DNA of 16,229 nucleotides from Thalassiosira profunda (lineage: Eukaryota > Bacillariophyta > Thalassiosirophyceae > Thalassiosirales > Thalassiosiraceae), in the NCBI GenBank assembly GCA_036939355.1, contig JALLAP010001014.1, positions 1 through 16,229 of the forward strand, in the 5' to 3' direction. Positions 1 to 7,320 of this stretch are shown piece by piece (within the stretch, counting starts at the first letter, position 1; every line of letters begins with the position of its first letter). The notes below the pieces were generated by a model, which saw only the letters and a program-made list of their open reading frames with translations, was not told where the DNA came from and ran no database searches. Position numbers and translations under genes: made by a program.

Positions 1-1495
1 ACTTTCGCCACTTTCCCTCTGTAGATGCTTCCGCCTCGTCGCCGTAGTAGCAATCGGGAGCGTACCCCAGGGCGAAAGATCGTATCGAGCCGGGCGATAT
101 GCTCCTCGATCGGAGGTGGGCCCTGGCCTTCCCGGCAGTGGGAAGCGTCACGAGGCACCGCGTGTAGAACGCCGCGGCGGCAGTGTTGGCCTTCTTTATC
201 CTCTCCTTCTTCCTCTCCCGGTCTCTAATCTTTTCAATCGTCTCCTCGCTCAGGCCCTCGAAGGTGCCGCCCCCGCCGCTGGCGAAATTCCAATTCGTCA
301 CGAGGCCGTCGTCCCCGAACTCCCGCGCGGCGTATTCCACCGCGGCCATGTAGCCCATCTTCTCCTCTCCCTCCCCCTTGTCCAGATAGTCGTACTCGCG
401 GACGAAGTTGAAGACGTCCCCGCCGGCGCCGCACGCGAAGCACTTGTAGAGTCCCCGGTCGTCGTCGATGCTCATAGAGGGGTTGTTGTCGTCGTGGAAC
501 GGGCAGCAGGCCTTGGCGCCATGGGAGGAGGTGCGGGTAAAGTCGCCGAGATTGTAGGATTCGATCGCGTCGACAATGGAGATTGTCGATTTGATCTGCT
601 GTATTTCCTCTGTGTCGATGCGCCGCCACTTTGACTTCGACTTGAGTTGCTGAACGTCGTTGGTTTCGATGGTGGACTGGCCATCGTTTGGGGCATTGGG
701 AGATGCAAACTGGCTCCTGAAATCGTCGATGGAGGGCTCCTCCTCCAGATGAACCGCCCGTTCTTCGTTTGGATTGTACGTTACCCGCGCGCTGCCATCG
801 GCATCGTTCGCCAGCCGAGATTTGTCGTCGCTCACCCAAAGTCGAGCCTTCCCTGTCACGCCCTCCCCAACTTCTGCATGCTTTCGTGAAAGATTCGTTG
901 GGTCGTATGGCCCTCGCCGCCGGCTGGATTGATCCTCTGAGCGGTTGCCCGAGTCGCCAGCCGCGCTCGGGCTACTTGCAACGTCAAGGGCGGCAAAACC
1001 ATCCCCATCATCATCCAACCTAGTATCCATCTCCGAATAGCCCTCCCACTCCTCCCCGTCAGTATTTATGCCCATCCCCCGCCTCCCGCCCGCACCCAAT
1101 TGGGCGTAGGCGCCCCTGTCAAATTGAACCGAGCTGGATCCCCACTCGTCTTCGAACTCCTCGGGGTCCGAGAAATCTTGCTGGGGAAAGTCTTCCGCCG
1201 ACGAAGAGGAGGCGCGGAGAGTTGCAATTTGTGGCCTGTGCGCTCTTTTTATTCTCTCCAGAGGATGATAATATTGGTGCGATGCCCGGTGAGGGGAAGA
1301 TTGATGTCTCGGGTGCCATTGTCCCGCAGACGAGGCGAACGATGGATGTGGTGTGAGGGCCGAGGCGGAGGACGACCCGCCCAGCATCAGGAAGGCGCTC
1401 AACACTACACAGCTGCGCCTCTGACCGTCCGAGGACGCAACCTCGGGGTGCGAGCCGGGCATCGGCCGCTTCCTGCCGCGCGCACCGTTGCTCAT
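1..1495 (-). CDS. DnaG-type DNA primase, probably plastid-targeted (N-terminal part, runs off the left edge)
   Basis: The minus-strand frame from the ATG at 1495 stays open to base 1 (498 codons). Residues 301-311 read IKSTISIVDAI, the usual start of the DnaG zinc-binding domain. A CHC2-type finger follows: CCPFH at 330-334, then CFAC at 352-355 and GGDVFNFV. Residues 464-480 (RSISPGSIRSFALGYAP) match the segment that in DnaG precedes the RNA-polymerase/TOPRIM core, which must lie beyond the window. DnaG primases make RNA primers for replication forks; in red-lineage algae a nuclear DnaG is thought to serve the plastid. The N-terminus has a basic stretch, a hydrophobic core at 29-40 (CVVLSAFLMLGG) and SASA-LTP at 43-49, like a heterokont signal peptide with an ASAFAP-type junction. 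About 250 low-complexity, Ser/Asp/Gly-rich residues separate this from the zinc finger. Family assignment is firm; plastid location is inferred. Confidence 0.85.
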   Translation of the reverse strand, partial: MSNGARGRKRPMPGSHPEVASSDGQRRSCVVLSAFLMLGGSSSASALTPHPSFASSAGQWHPRHQSSPHRASHQYYHPLERIKRAHRPQIATLRASSSSAEDFPQQDFSDPEEFEDEWGSSSVQFDRGAYAQLGAGGRRGMGINTDGEEWEGYSEMDTRLDDDGDGFAALDVASSPSAAGDSGNRSEDQSSRRRGPYDPTNLSRKHAEVGEGVTGKARLWVSDDKSRLANDADGSARVTYNPNEERAVHLEEEPSIDDFRSQFASPNAPNDGQSTIETNDVQQLKSKSKWRRIDTEEIQQIKSTISIVDAIESYNLGDFTRTSSHGAKACCPFHDDNNPSMSIDDDRGLYKCFACGAGGDVFNFVREYDYLDKGEGEEKMGYMAAVEYAAREFGDDGLVTNWNFASGGGGTFEGLSEETIEKIRDRERKKERIKKANTAAAAFYTRCLVTLPTAGKARAHLRSRSISPGSIRSFALGYAPDCYYGDEAEASTEGKWRK

Positions 1496-1895
1496 TCTTG
1501 TGTCAATTGCTGAGGGGCTTTTTGGATGTCGTCCTCGCACTTTCATATCTTGTGCAACAAACAGACAGCGGGCGGAGGCACTAAGTCTGCGCGGCGCTTC
1601 CTTTCTCCATACAAGGGGCGTCGATGGCCGCCGAGGAGTGCAGCCAGCATCAGCATCTGGCGACCAACCGCCCGACAACAACGAATGGCGGCTGGGTGCG
1701 TGGAGGAGGGCATCCGAGGACTGTCCGATTTGTCCGGCTGGGAAACTGGACGAGGAGGACAGACGACCTGGCTGGGCGCGCAGGCAAAAGGCAGCGGAGC
1801 TGCAGCGAGACCTCTCGGACGGAGCGAGGAGGAGCCGAGGTCAGCAGTGCATAAAGGGGCCCGACCTATGCGGCGGCGGGAAGCGGAGGGAAGCC
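1496..1895. promoter_or_regulatory. Divergent intergenic region, primase / glycosyltransferase-like gene
   Basis: About 400 bp separate the primase ATG (1495, minus) from the ATG at 1896 (plus). The plus frame is open through this interval from a TTG near 1488 but has no ATG before 1896, and its composition (Arg/Gly-rich) looks like chance coding in a GC-rich leader. It presumably holds both promoters and 5' UTRs. I see no clear TATA box and no TACGTA motif like those in the other divergent regions. Confidence 0.5.
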
Positions 1896-3262
1896 ATGGT
1901 GGTGGCGCGGCGACGGGCTGCGGGCAAAAAGGGCTATTTCCCGAGGATACCCCTGTGGCAGGAGCCGGCGACCGAGCGCCCAAAATCCGGACGGCGTCGC
2001 GTGCCAACGAAGCTGCGGAGATGGATTGCCATCGCCGCCGTTGCAATTCTAGCGGTCGGATCATCTCTTTCAGTTTATGGCTGGTGGCGGCGGGGCGCCA
2101 TGACGAGGCTCCTACAGCGGCACAATTGCAACAACGGTGCACCTGCACCGTCGGAGGCCAACGTAATCATCGTGGCGTCCCACCTTCGCCACGGTCCCGA
2201 GGGAGAGCTCCGACTTCGCATCGTGGAGCACAACTTGTGCCTCTTGGCCCGACGCGACGAAAATGAATATGCCAAGCCGCTGAAATCTGTGGCTGTATTC
2301 TCGACGGACGAACATTCCTCGGCCCTCAGTGTGCACATGATGGTCGATAAATGGAGGCACGCCCTCCCGAGCGAGTGTCGGATCGACGACGTCCTCTTTG
2401 TTCGCAACGATGCCGTGCTCGTCGACGCCTCCAAGTGGATGGCGGCTCTGTATCAGATGTTGCCCAATCTGGAGCAATCGAATGCACGGGTCATGCTGCT
2501 CAACGACAGCTTCCTCCTCACGAGACCGGTGCCCGAATTGTGGGACGACAGTTGCGGAGGGGTCTGCGGGCTGGTGTGGACGGCCGCTCCCTCGGACTTC
2601 ACGCGGCACATCCAATCCTACCTGCGGTCGCTGTCGATGTGCGAAACATTCAGGTTCGTGCGCTTCTTCGAGGAGAACAGGGGGTCGTTCCGCGACGTGA
2701 ACGATTTGATACAACACTTCGAGATTGTGCTCTCGTGGGCGGGGGACGTCTTGGCCATGTTCGACTATGTTGGCTCACACCCAGACAGCGAATCAGCGCA
2801 GAAGGTGAGTGGGAGAGATGCTTGGATTTATATCGTATCATTACTTCAGATCCCGAAAGCCTCATCCTTGCAAACTTGATGGTGCCACACCAAATCTGGC
2901 GCCATTAGTCGTTAATACGCCGCGGGTACCCTGCAATCAAACTGAAGAAGTTCTTCGTCACGAGCGATCCCTGGTTGTCGGAAAGCGAATCGTCGAGGTC
3001 CCCGCTTCCTCCCGAATTCTCACCCGAAATATACAAACAGATGAATCACGATCTGACATTCCTCAACCGCACCGGCCTGGAAGATCACTTTGCCACGACG
3101 GGAAAGGACGAGGATCGGATATATTCGTCGCAGCCGCTCGTGATAAAGGGCTGGATCGTGGAAGAGTTGAAGAAGCTGAAAGACGGCGACGCGACAAAGA
3201 ACATTCTGGAAGACTATCTCTCGGCGCTGAATGCGCACGTTGCTGGACTGGCAATCCACTAG
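1896..3262 (+). CDS. Type II membrane glycosyltransferase-like protein, rhamnan synthesis F (RgpF) type; exon junction or stop unresolved
   Basis: The start is the first in-frame ATG (1896), in a good context (AGCCATGG). A basic N-terminus precedes one membrane segment at residues 43-62 (WIAIAAVAILAVGSS...), predicting a Golgi/ER-anchored lumenal enzyme. Downstream lie RgpF-family hallmarks: VRNDAVLVDASKW, VMLLNDSF (N203-D204-S205), HIQSY (238-242) and LIQHFEIVLSW. RgpF proteins act in rhamnose-polymer synthesis; the substrate here is unknown. Exon 1 ends at a strong donor (AAG|GTGAGT, 2804/2805). The tail SLIRRGYPAIKLKKFF and then YKQMNHDLTFLN runs from 2909 to the TAG at 3260-3262. A 104-nt intron (2805-2908, ending ATTAG) joins these in frame. 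However, 2849-2905 reads DPESLILANLMVPHQIWRH, which fits the family block just before LIRRGYP; that reading meets a TAG at 2906-2908 and needs a different junction near 2805-2849. Either the gene is damaged or the sequence has errors. Confidence 0.6.
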
Positions 3263-3299
3263 GCAATGGAACAGCGAGCGGATCTGGCTGAGCTGCAAA

Positions 3300-3611
3300 T
3301 CTAGCGGGACGTCGACATGACAACTTCTTTACAAGGTTCTTGCATTGATCTATGAATCTATGCGCAAAAATGAAGGCAACGCCGTCTCTAGACACAGCGA
3401 ATTCGACCACGTCGAACTTGAATGGGCGCTGTCCGAGGTTCACGCAAATGGGGTAGTTGCTATCCACGCCGACGGTGGGGTACAGTCCCTTCTCAATGTC
3501 GTCCTTGTAAAAGGTTCTCGAACCGGCGTTTCCAGAGATATGAACTCCTACAGTTTTGTTTTGTTCATTTCTGACAGCAAGTGCCTTGAGCGATGTGTCG
3601 TCATCTGACAA
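3300..3611 (-). pseudogene. Orphan C-terminal half of a SPRY domain
   Basis: The minus frame contains TFYKDDIEKGLYPTVGVDS followed by CVNLGQRPFKFDVVEF. This is the classic second half of a SPRY domain (LYPTVGL..., V.VNFG..PFKFD), a protein-interaction fold. The first half should lie upstream at about 3612-3900, but that DNA encodes the intact C-terminus of the kinase-like gene in another frame. The frame begins without an ATG, its 5' end overlaps the stop of the upstream gene, and downstream it runs without a stop to 3063 across the 3' exon of the gene on the other strand. Most likely a truncated gene remnant. Alternatives are a last exon spliced from afar, or a misassembly near 3600. Domain recognition is fairly sure; status as a gene is not. 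Confidence 0.45.
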
Positions 3612-4371
3612 TGAGACCCGGTAATCGCTTTGCCGACATCTCCATTGCCACAGCCAGCAGCAGATTGTCGTAATTGTTCAGAGCACATCCCTCTACCACT
3701 GCCGATGTCACTCCATATGCCACCAGTAGCCGCCATCCGATGAAGTCCAGCCCGCACATGTACGAGTAGAACCATATCCCGCCCATTGTCCCCAGCACGC
3801 ACCCGATTGTCCCCTCAATCGATTTCTCCCCGCCCAACGGCACCCGGTATCTGTGCTTTCCGTACTGCAATCCAACTAGAGCCGCCAGCCAATCTCCCAC
3901 GAAAGCGCCCATTATTATAATTCCCGTGTCCGTCATGAATTTGGTCACGCCGACGTAGCACATGATGCCCGTCATCTGGAGCGGGCCGTAGAGGAGCTCA
4001 GACGGCGACGACGTTCTGGACATTGATCGGACGTCCTCGTCCTCTGGATCCTTCAATATCGCCCCCTTGTATATCAGTCGGAGGCTCATAACACACGGCA
4101 CCGTCACGTTGAGCCGCCATCCCCAGTGCCCCGGGTCGAACAGCGGCCAGAACACCACGAAGGAGCACGCGGCCAGGTGCACGAATTTCCTCGACAATTC
4201 CGGAACGTTGAACTTTATTCGGACGAATGTGCCGAATTCCATGACGGCCTTGACGTAGAGGATGGTGATCAAGGCGGCGAGGACGTTGGTCGCGACGGGG
4301 TACAGGGCGGGGTCGAGGGAGGTGCGGGCGAGGAGGGCGGAGAGCCCGCCAGATGCGCCGCCTCCGGCCAT
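3601..4371 (-). CDS. Phytol/dolichol kinase-like integral membrane protein (VTE5-type)
   Basis: 256 residues from the ATG at 4371 to TGA at 3601-3603. The frame is open further upstream but has only a non-ATG start, so 4371 is chosen. It is strongly hydrophobic with several membrane segments. Family motifs in order: ELSRKFVHLAA (58-68), GDWLAALVGLQYGKHR (159-174), GGEKSIEGTIG (180-190) and ALNNYDN (230-236). Together these match the polyprenol/phytol kinase superfamily that includes VTE5 and dolichol kinase, which phosphorylate isoprenoid alcohols with a nucleotide triphosphate. Phytol kinase recycles chlorophyll phytol for tocopherol; dolichol kinase serves N-glycosylation. The common GDG/GDT of the family is GDW here, and no plastid presequence is visible, so substrate and compartment are open; the length favours VTE5-like over long dolichol kinases. 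It is divergent with the lumen-protein gene. Confidence 0.75.
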   Translation of the reverse strand: MAGGGASGGLSALLARTSLDPALYPVATNVLAALITILYVKAVMEFGTFVRIKFNVPELSRKFVHLAACSFVVFWPLFDPGHWGWRLNVTVPCVMSLRLIYKGAILKDPEDEDVRSMSRTSSPSELLYGPLQMTGIMCYVGVTKFMTDTGIIIMGAFVGDWLAALVGLQYGKHRYRVPLGGEKSIEGTIGCVLGTMGGIWFYSYMCGLDFIGWRLLVAYGVTSAVVEGCALNNYDNLLLAVAMEMSAKRLPGLIVR

Positions 4372-4747
4372 TTTGGATTGTTGCAAAATATATGCGCGCA
4401 GGATAGGAGACCGGCCAATATGTGCGCGGGAGCAAGGAGACCAGCGTCCGGCCGGGGCGACGATGACAACCGGCCAGCGACTGGGCTGGGCCAGGGGAGC
4501 CAGGAGCAAAAGTAGGCGGTAGTGCGGCGTGGAGGCGTGGCGTTGAGGATGGGGAGTGAATCCGCAAATCCGCGCCTGATCTGTTATCTACCAACGTAAG
4601 TACGTACGTAGGCCATGCACCGCAAGCAAGAACACGCACGCCACCGCGTCATTTCTCCTCACCTCGTCATTCGAGTGGGGTTGCAAATCAATGCTTCCTC
4701 CTCCCCACATAATGCAAGAGCAGTCCGCCGATAAGCCAATCAGCAAC
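4372..4747. promoter_or_regulatory. Divergent intergenic region, kinase-like / lumen protein
   Basis: About 376 bp between the ATGs at 4371 (minus) and 4748 (plus). It holds the ACGT-rich motif at 4594-4612. TTGCAAA occurs close to both starts: at about 4380, a few bases upstream of the minus ATG, and at about 4681 on the plus side. Two further in-frame ATGs (4691, 4712) lie upstream of the chosen lumen-protein start. No TATA box was recognised. A bidirectional promoter is inferred from geometry. Confidence 0.5.
4594..4612. promoter_or_regulatory. TACGTA-type motif in divergent promoter (copy 1)
   Basis: The sequence ACGTAAGTACGTACGTAGG contains overlapping palindromic TACGTA cores. ACGT cores are bound by plant and algal bZIP factors (TACGTA is the A-box). 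It sits about 140 bp upstream of the lumen-protein ATG and about 220 bp upstream of the kinase-like ATG. Function is inferred from recurrence in three divergent regions of this window. Confidence 0.35.
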
Positions 4748-5326
4748 ATGAATCGCCTCACGTGCACCATCGCCCTGTTGGCCGCGGCCTCCACCGACGC
4801 CCTCGTCACCAACCAGCCGAAGGCCTTCGCCTCCGACCGCCGCAACTTCTTCGGCGTCGTCGGAGGCGCCGCCGCGGCCGCCGTCGTCACCGGCGCCCCC
4901 GCCGAGGCCAACGCCAAGGCTGCCATCAAAACCGGCCCGGCCAATCCTTTCACGGGGGATTATGATGACCCGAACCACCCTGGCTGTTTGCGCCAGGTGA
5001 AGGTCGTCGGTGCCCCCATGCGCGCCGATGGCTCCCGCCCCCTCTATGCTGTGGTCGAAGTGACGGGCTACGACGGAAAGGGCGGCGCCAAGGTCTGCAA
5101 GGACCGGCCGACGCGGGCGGACCTGTGGAAGGTCACGGGCAAAACGAAGGGGGGCGACGAGGCTACTTTGGACTTCTCCGTCAAGGGCGGCCCGTCGGAC
5201 TTGGTGGGGAAGTGGGACGGCAGCGGCATCGTGTTCCCGGACGGGAACAAGTGGACCAAGCTCAATTATGCTCCGAGGGACAGGAGGCCTACCGACATGG
5301 CCACGCTCAGCGATGGACCTCTTTAA
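4748..5326 (+). CDS. Small thylakoid-lumen protein (Tat-type presequence), function unknown
   Basis: 192 residues from ATG 4748 to TAA 5324-5326. This start is preferred over upstream ATGs (4691, 4712) because MNRLTCTIALLAAAST makes a clean signal peptide. A short transit-like stretch (to about residue 29) leads to twin arginines at 31-32 (SDRRNFFGVVGG), an Ala-rich hydrophobic segment (34-50) and an AxA-type site (EANA-K, about 56). This three-part layout is that of a red-lineage lumen protein exported by the Tat pathway. The mature part (about 135 residues) contains DPNHPGC (Cys80), VCKD (Cys117), LDFSVKGGPSDLVGKW (141-156) and GIVFPDGNKWTKL. The two cysteines could form a disulfide. I do not recognise a named family; the mature domain resembles uncharacterised conserved algal lumen proteins. 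No intron. Confidence 0.75.
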   Translation: MNRLTCTIALLAAASTDALVTNQPKAFASDRRNFFGVVGGAAAAAVVTGAPAEANAKAAIKTGPANPFTGDYDDPNHPGCLRQVKVVGAPMRADGSRPLYAVVEVTGYDGKGGAKVCKDRPTRADLWKVTGKTKGGDEATLDFSVKGGPSDLVGKWDGSGIVFPDGNKWTKLNYAPRDRRPTDMATLSDGPL

Positions 5327-5672
5327 GGATTCGTCGTTTGGCTGGACGGTACCAACTCAATTGGCTCCGTCGATATGTGGCTTGAGGATGGAGCTCTCGT
5401 GGGAGCTATGGCACCGGTGGAACGCGCTAGCTAAAAGGACTCAGTCCGAAATGGAGTGCTCAGCTTTATTTGTGTGGGGCGAGGAGCACCGCAACCATAC
5501 GGTCGTATTCATTAGGGAGGATACCTCCCCGAGATAAAATAATTTTGGTAGCTCCAAGACCATGTCATGAGAACGCATCCAATTCATCACTACTACACAT
5601 GTCCTTCGCTACCTATCAATACGTTCCCATCCCCTGTCCGTCCCCAGTGTGTCTTCCCATTTATGTTCAATC
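5327..5672. other. Convergent 3' intergenic region
   Basis: About 346 bp between two converging stops (TAA 5324-5326 plus; TGA 5673-5675 minus). No gene is supported. An AT-richer patch near 5534-5547 (GATAAAATAATTTT) may belong to a 3' UTR or poly(A) region. A short palindrome, GGACTCAGTCC, lies near 5438. Nothing else was seen. Confidence 0.5.
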
Positions 5673-6740
5673 TCAATCATCTCTTTCCACAACGGTAGAT
5701 CCCTCGTCCCCAGGTTGCTCCTCCCTCACTGGAATGGAGCTGCTCAACATATCAATCAGCCGCCGATCATACCTCGGCTCGTCGGGACAGAATTCATCCG
5801 CCTTCCTGCACTTCATGCACGGGATCCACGTCGGAGATGCCCCGTCCTCGGCGAGACCTGCACGTCTCGTCTGCTCTTTCATGACACATCCGTGGCAACA
5901 CCAGGGTCGCACGTTTTGGAGAGGACCGGCAGGCGCTTCTTCGTCTCCTCTTCCGTAGCACTCCTGTCAAAGGAAAACTCCTCCATGCAAATATCGCAGG
6001 TGGTGTAGTCCTCATTCAGCACAAACATGTTGCTCACGGCACCGGTGCGGGGTCGCTGGGATGGAGGGCCGTTGGTGAGGGTGGCAACCCGCTTGCTGGA
6101 TAGGAGTTGGCCGTGTTTGTACTCTAGCTTGAGCTCTTCGCCATTTGCCTCCTTAAAAATGCCGGGGCCGTGCCTCTTGTCGTCCACCCAATTCCCCGTG
6201 TACACCCTTCCATTGGCGTACTTCATGGTACCGTTGCCGTGCTTCTTGTTGTTTAGCCATTCTCCCTCGTGTTCATTTCCATTGAGCCAAGTGGCCTTTC
6301 CCCTGCCACATCGCTTGCTTTTCTTCCATTGCCCTTCATATACAGTTCCAACGGAAGATGTGTCCGTGCCAATGCCCTCTGCCCTACCATTTACAAATTC
6401 ACCTTTGTATTGGCCCCCCGACCTGGAAGTGAGGGTGCCATTGCCATGCTTTTTGCCCATCCGAAACTGCCCCACGTACACACGTAAGCTCGATTTTAGC
6501 GTGCCATTCCCGTGATACTTGCCATCCTGCCACTCTCCCTCGTAATACTCATATCTCCCATCAGCGTACTTCATCTTGCCACTTCCATGCGGCAATCCAT
6601 TCGCCCACCCTCCTTCGTACACGGCCTCATTTGCAAAGGTGCGTTTGCCCCGGCCGCCCGGCTTGTCATCAACGAACCTCTCCCTCCCATTTGTCGCCGT
6701 TCTCGTACTCGACGCTGCCTCGAACGATTTTGAGGTTCAT
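5673..6740 (-). CDS. MORN-repeat / RING-finger protein, reading frame interrupted by two one-base shifts
   Basis: The gene starts at ATG 6740 (MNLKIVRGSVEYENGDKWEG), moves to a second frame near 6677-6678 and to a third near 5904-5905, ending at TGA 5673-5675. The two shifts cancel: 1068 bp in total, about 355 residues. Eight MORN motifs run in tandem (for example VYEGGWANGLPHGSG, YYEGEWQDGKYHGNG, EHEGEWLNNKKHGNG, VYTGNWVDDKRHGPG). These repeats often bind membranes or scaffold proteins. A RING-like domain follows: CDICMEEF (Cys codons at 5996-5998 and 5987-5989), LPVLSKTCD, WCCHGCV, then PCMKCRKADEF. The missing base falls exactly at the expected RING His (C-x-H). Probable E3 ubiquitin ligase with a MORN targeting region. 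Both shifts are in short homopolymers (GG, CCC), so sequencing error is as likely as a pseudogene. It is divergent with the SBNO gene. Confidence 0.75.
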
Positions 6741-6873
6741 TTTACGGATGATGCTGCTGCTACAGACGCGCCTACAACTTCTCGACCGATGGCGGACTAG
6801 TACTTGGAGAGGACGGGCGGTGCATGCCGGTGCACCCGGTGGAAAATGAGGGGGGGCGGCGGGGGTAGATAGG

Positions 6874-6892
6874 TATGTACGTAGTAGGTATG
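6874..6892. promoter_or_regulatory. TACGTA-type motif in divergent promoter (copy 2)
   Basis: The sequence TATGTACGTAGTAGGTATG contains one TACGTA core flanked by two TATG/GTATG half-repeats. It lies about 135 bp upstream of the MORN-RING ATG (minus) and 430 bp upstream of the SBNO ATG. Same core as the motifs at 4594 and 14662. Confidence 0.35.
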
Positions 6893-7009
6893 TCCGAGGC
6901 GGGAGTCACCAACAAAAAAAACAACGCGGAGAACCGGAACAGCCAACGCGGGCGAAGAGCTGGTGCCGCCAAAGGGCCGGGGGATTAGCAGGTAGGTGCT
7001 CGGAGACTG

Positions 7010-7068
7010 GAGGCTGGAGGGGGGTGGTTGGGCCGGCAGGGGGTGCTGAGAGGGGCGAGGGGAGGGGT
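7010..7068 (+). other. G-run tract, possible G-quadruplex
   Basis: At least six runs of three or more G occur within about 60 bases, including GGGGCGAGGGGAGGGG at 7052-7067 preceded by a G5 run eight bases upstream. Loops are short except for one of eight bases, so a strict G4 pattern is borderline. It lies about 250-310 bp before the SBNO start on the coding strand. Structure is inferred from composition only. Confidence 0.35.
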
Positions 7069-7320
7069 GCATGCAGCGCCACCGAGAAAGAGGGGGTGGC
7101 TTATGTTCGGATGCACCTCCGTCATTGGACGTGGGTGGGCTCGCAGTGCACCGCCGAAGCGAGGGGAATGGCAAATGGATGCAGCTTCTATCCGTGCTAT
7201 TAATTTCACACACATATCCTCATATTTTTTGCTGCTTCGTTTCGTCAGGCGCGGCCTGGATCATCACCCCAACACCCACAAGTTGTGCATTGGCGCATAT
7301 TATTGTGGGCACACTGAATC

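Larger units (their letters stand above)
6741..7320. promoter_or_regulatory. Divergent intergenic region, MORN-RING / SBNO
   Basis: About 580 bp, the longest non-coding gap in the window. It contains a TACGTA-type motif (6874-6892), a strongly G-rich plus strand from about 6848 to 7068 with many GGG runs, and an AT-richer stretch at 7196-7240 (TATTAATTTCACACACATATCC), about 80-125 bp before the SBNO ATG, that could be core-promoter sequence. Open frames here are short and lack recognisable protein features. Confidence 0.5.

Noticed and set aside
234..839. A 201-codon minus-strand open frame over the primase zinc finger
   Set aside because: It is a one-base-shifted shadow: Arg-rich, and it parallels the true frame that carries CCPFH...CFAC.
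1488..1895. Plus-strand in-frame extension upstream of the glycosyltransferase ATG
   Set aside because: Begins only at TTG, lacks any ATG before 1896 and has no recognisable sequence; the membrane anchor follows naturally from 1896.
2906..2908. Reassigned TAG codon
   Set aside because: TAG ends the SBNO, SRR1-like and glycosyltransferase genes normally, so reassignment is not supported.
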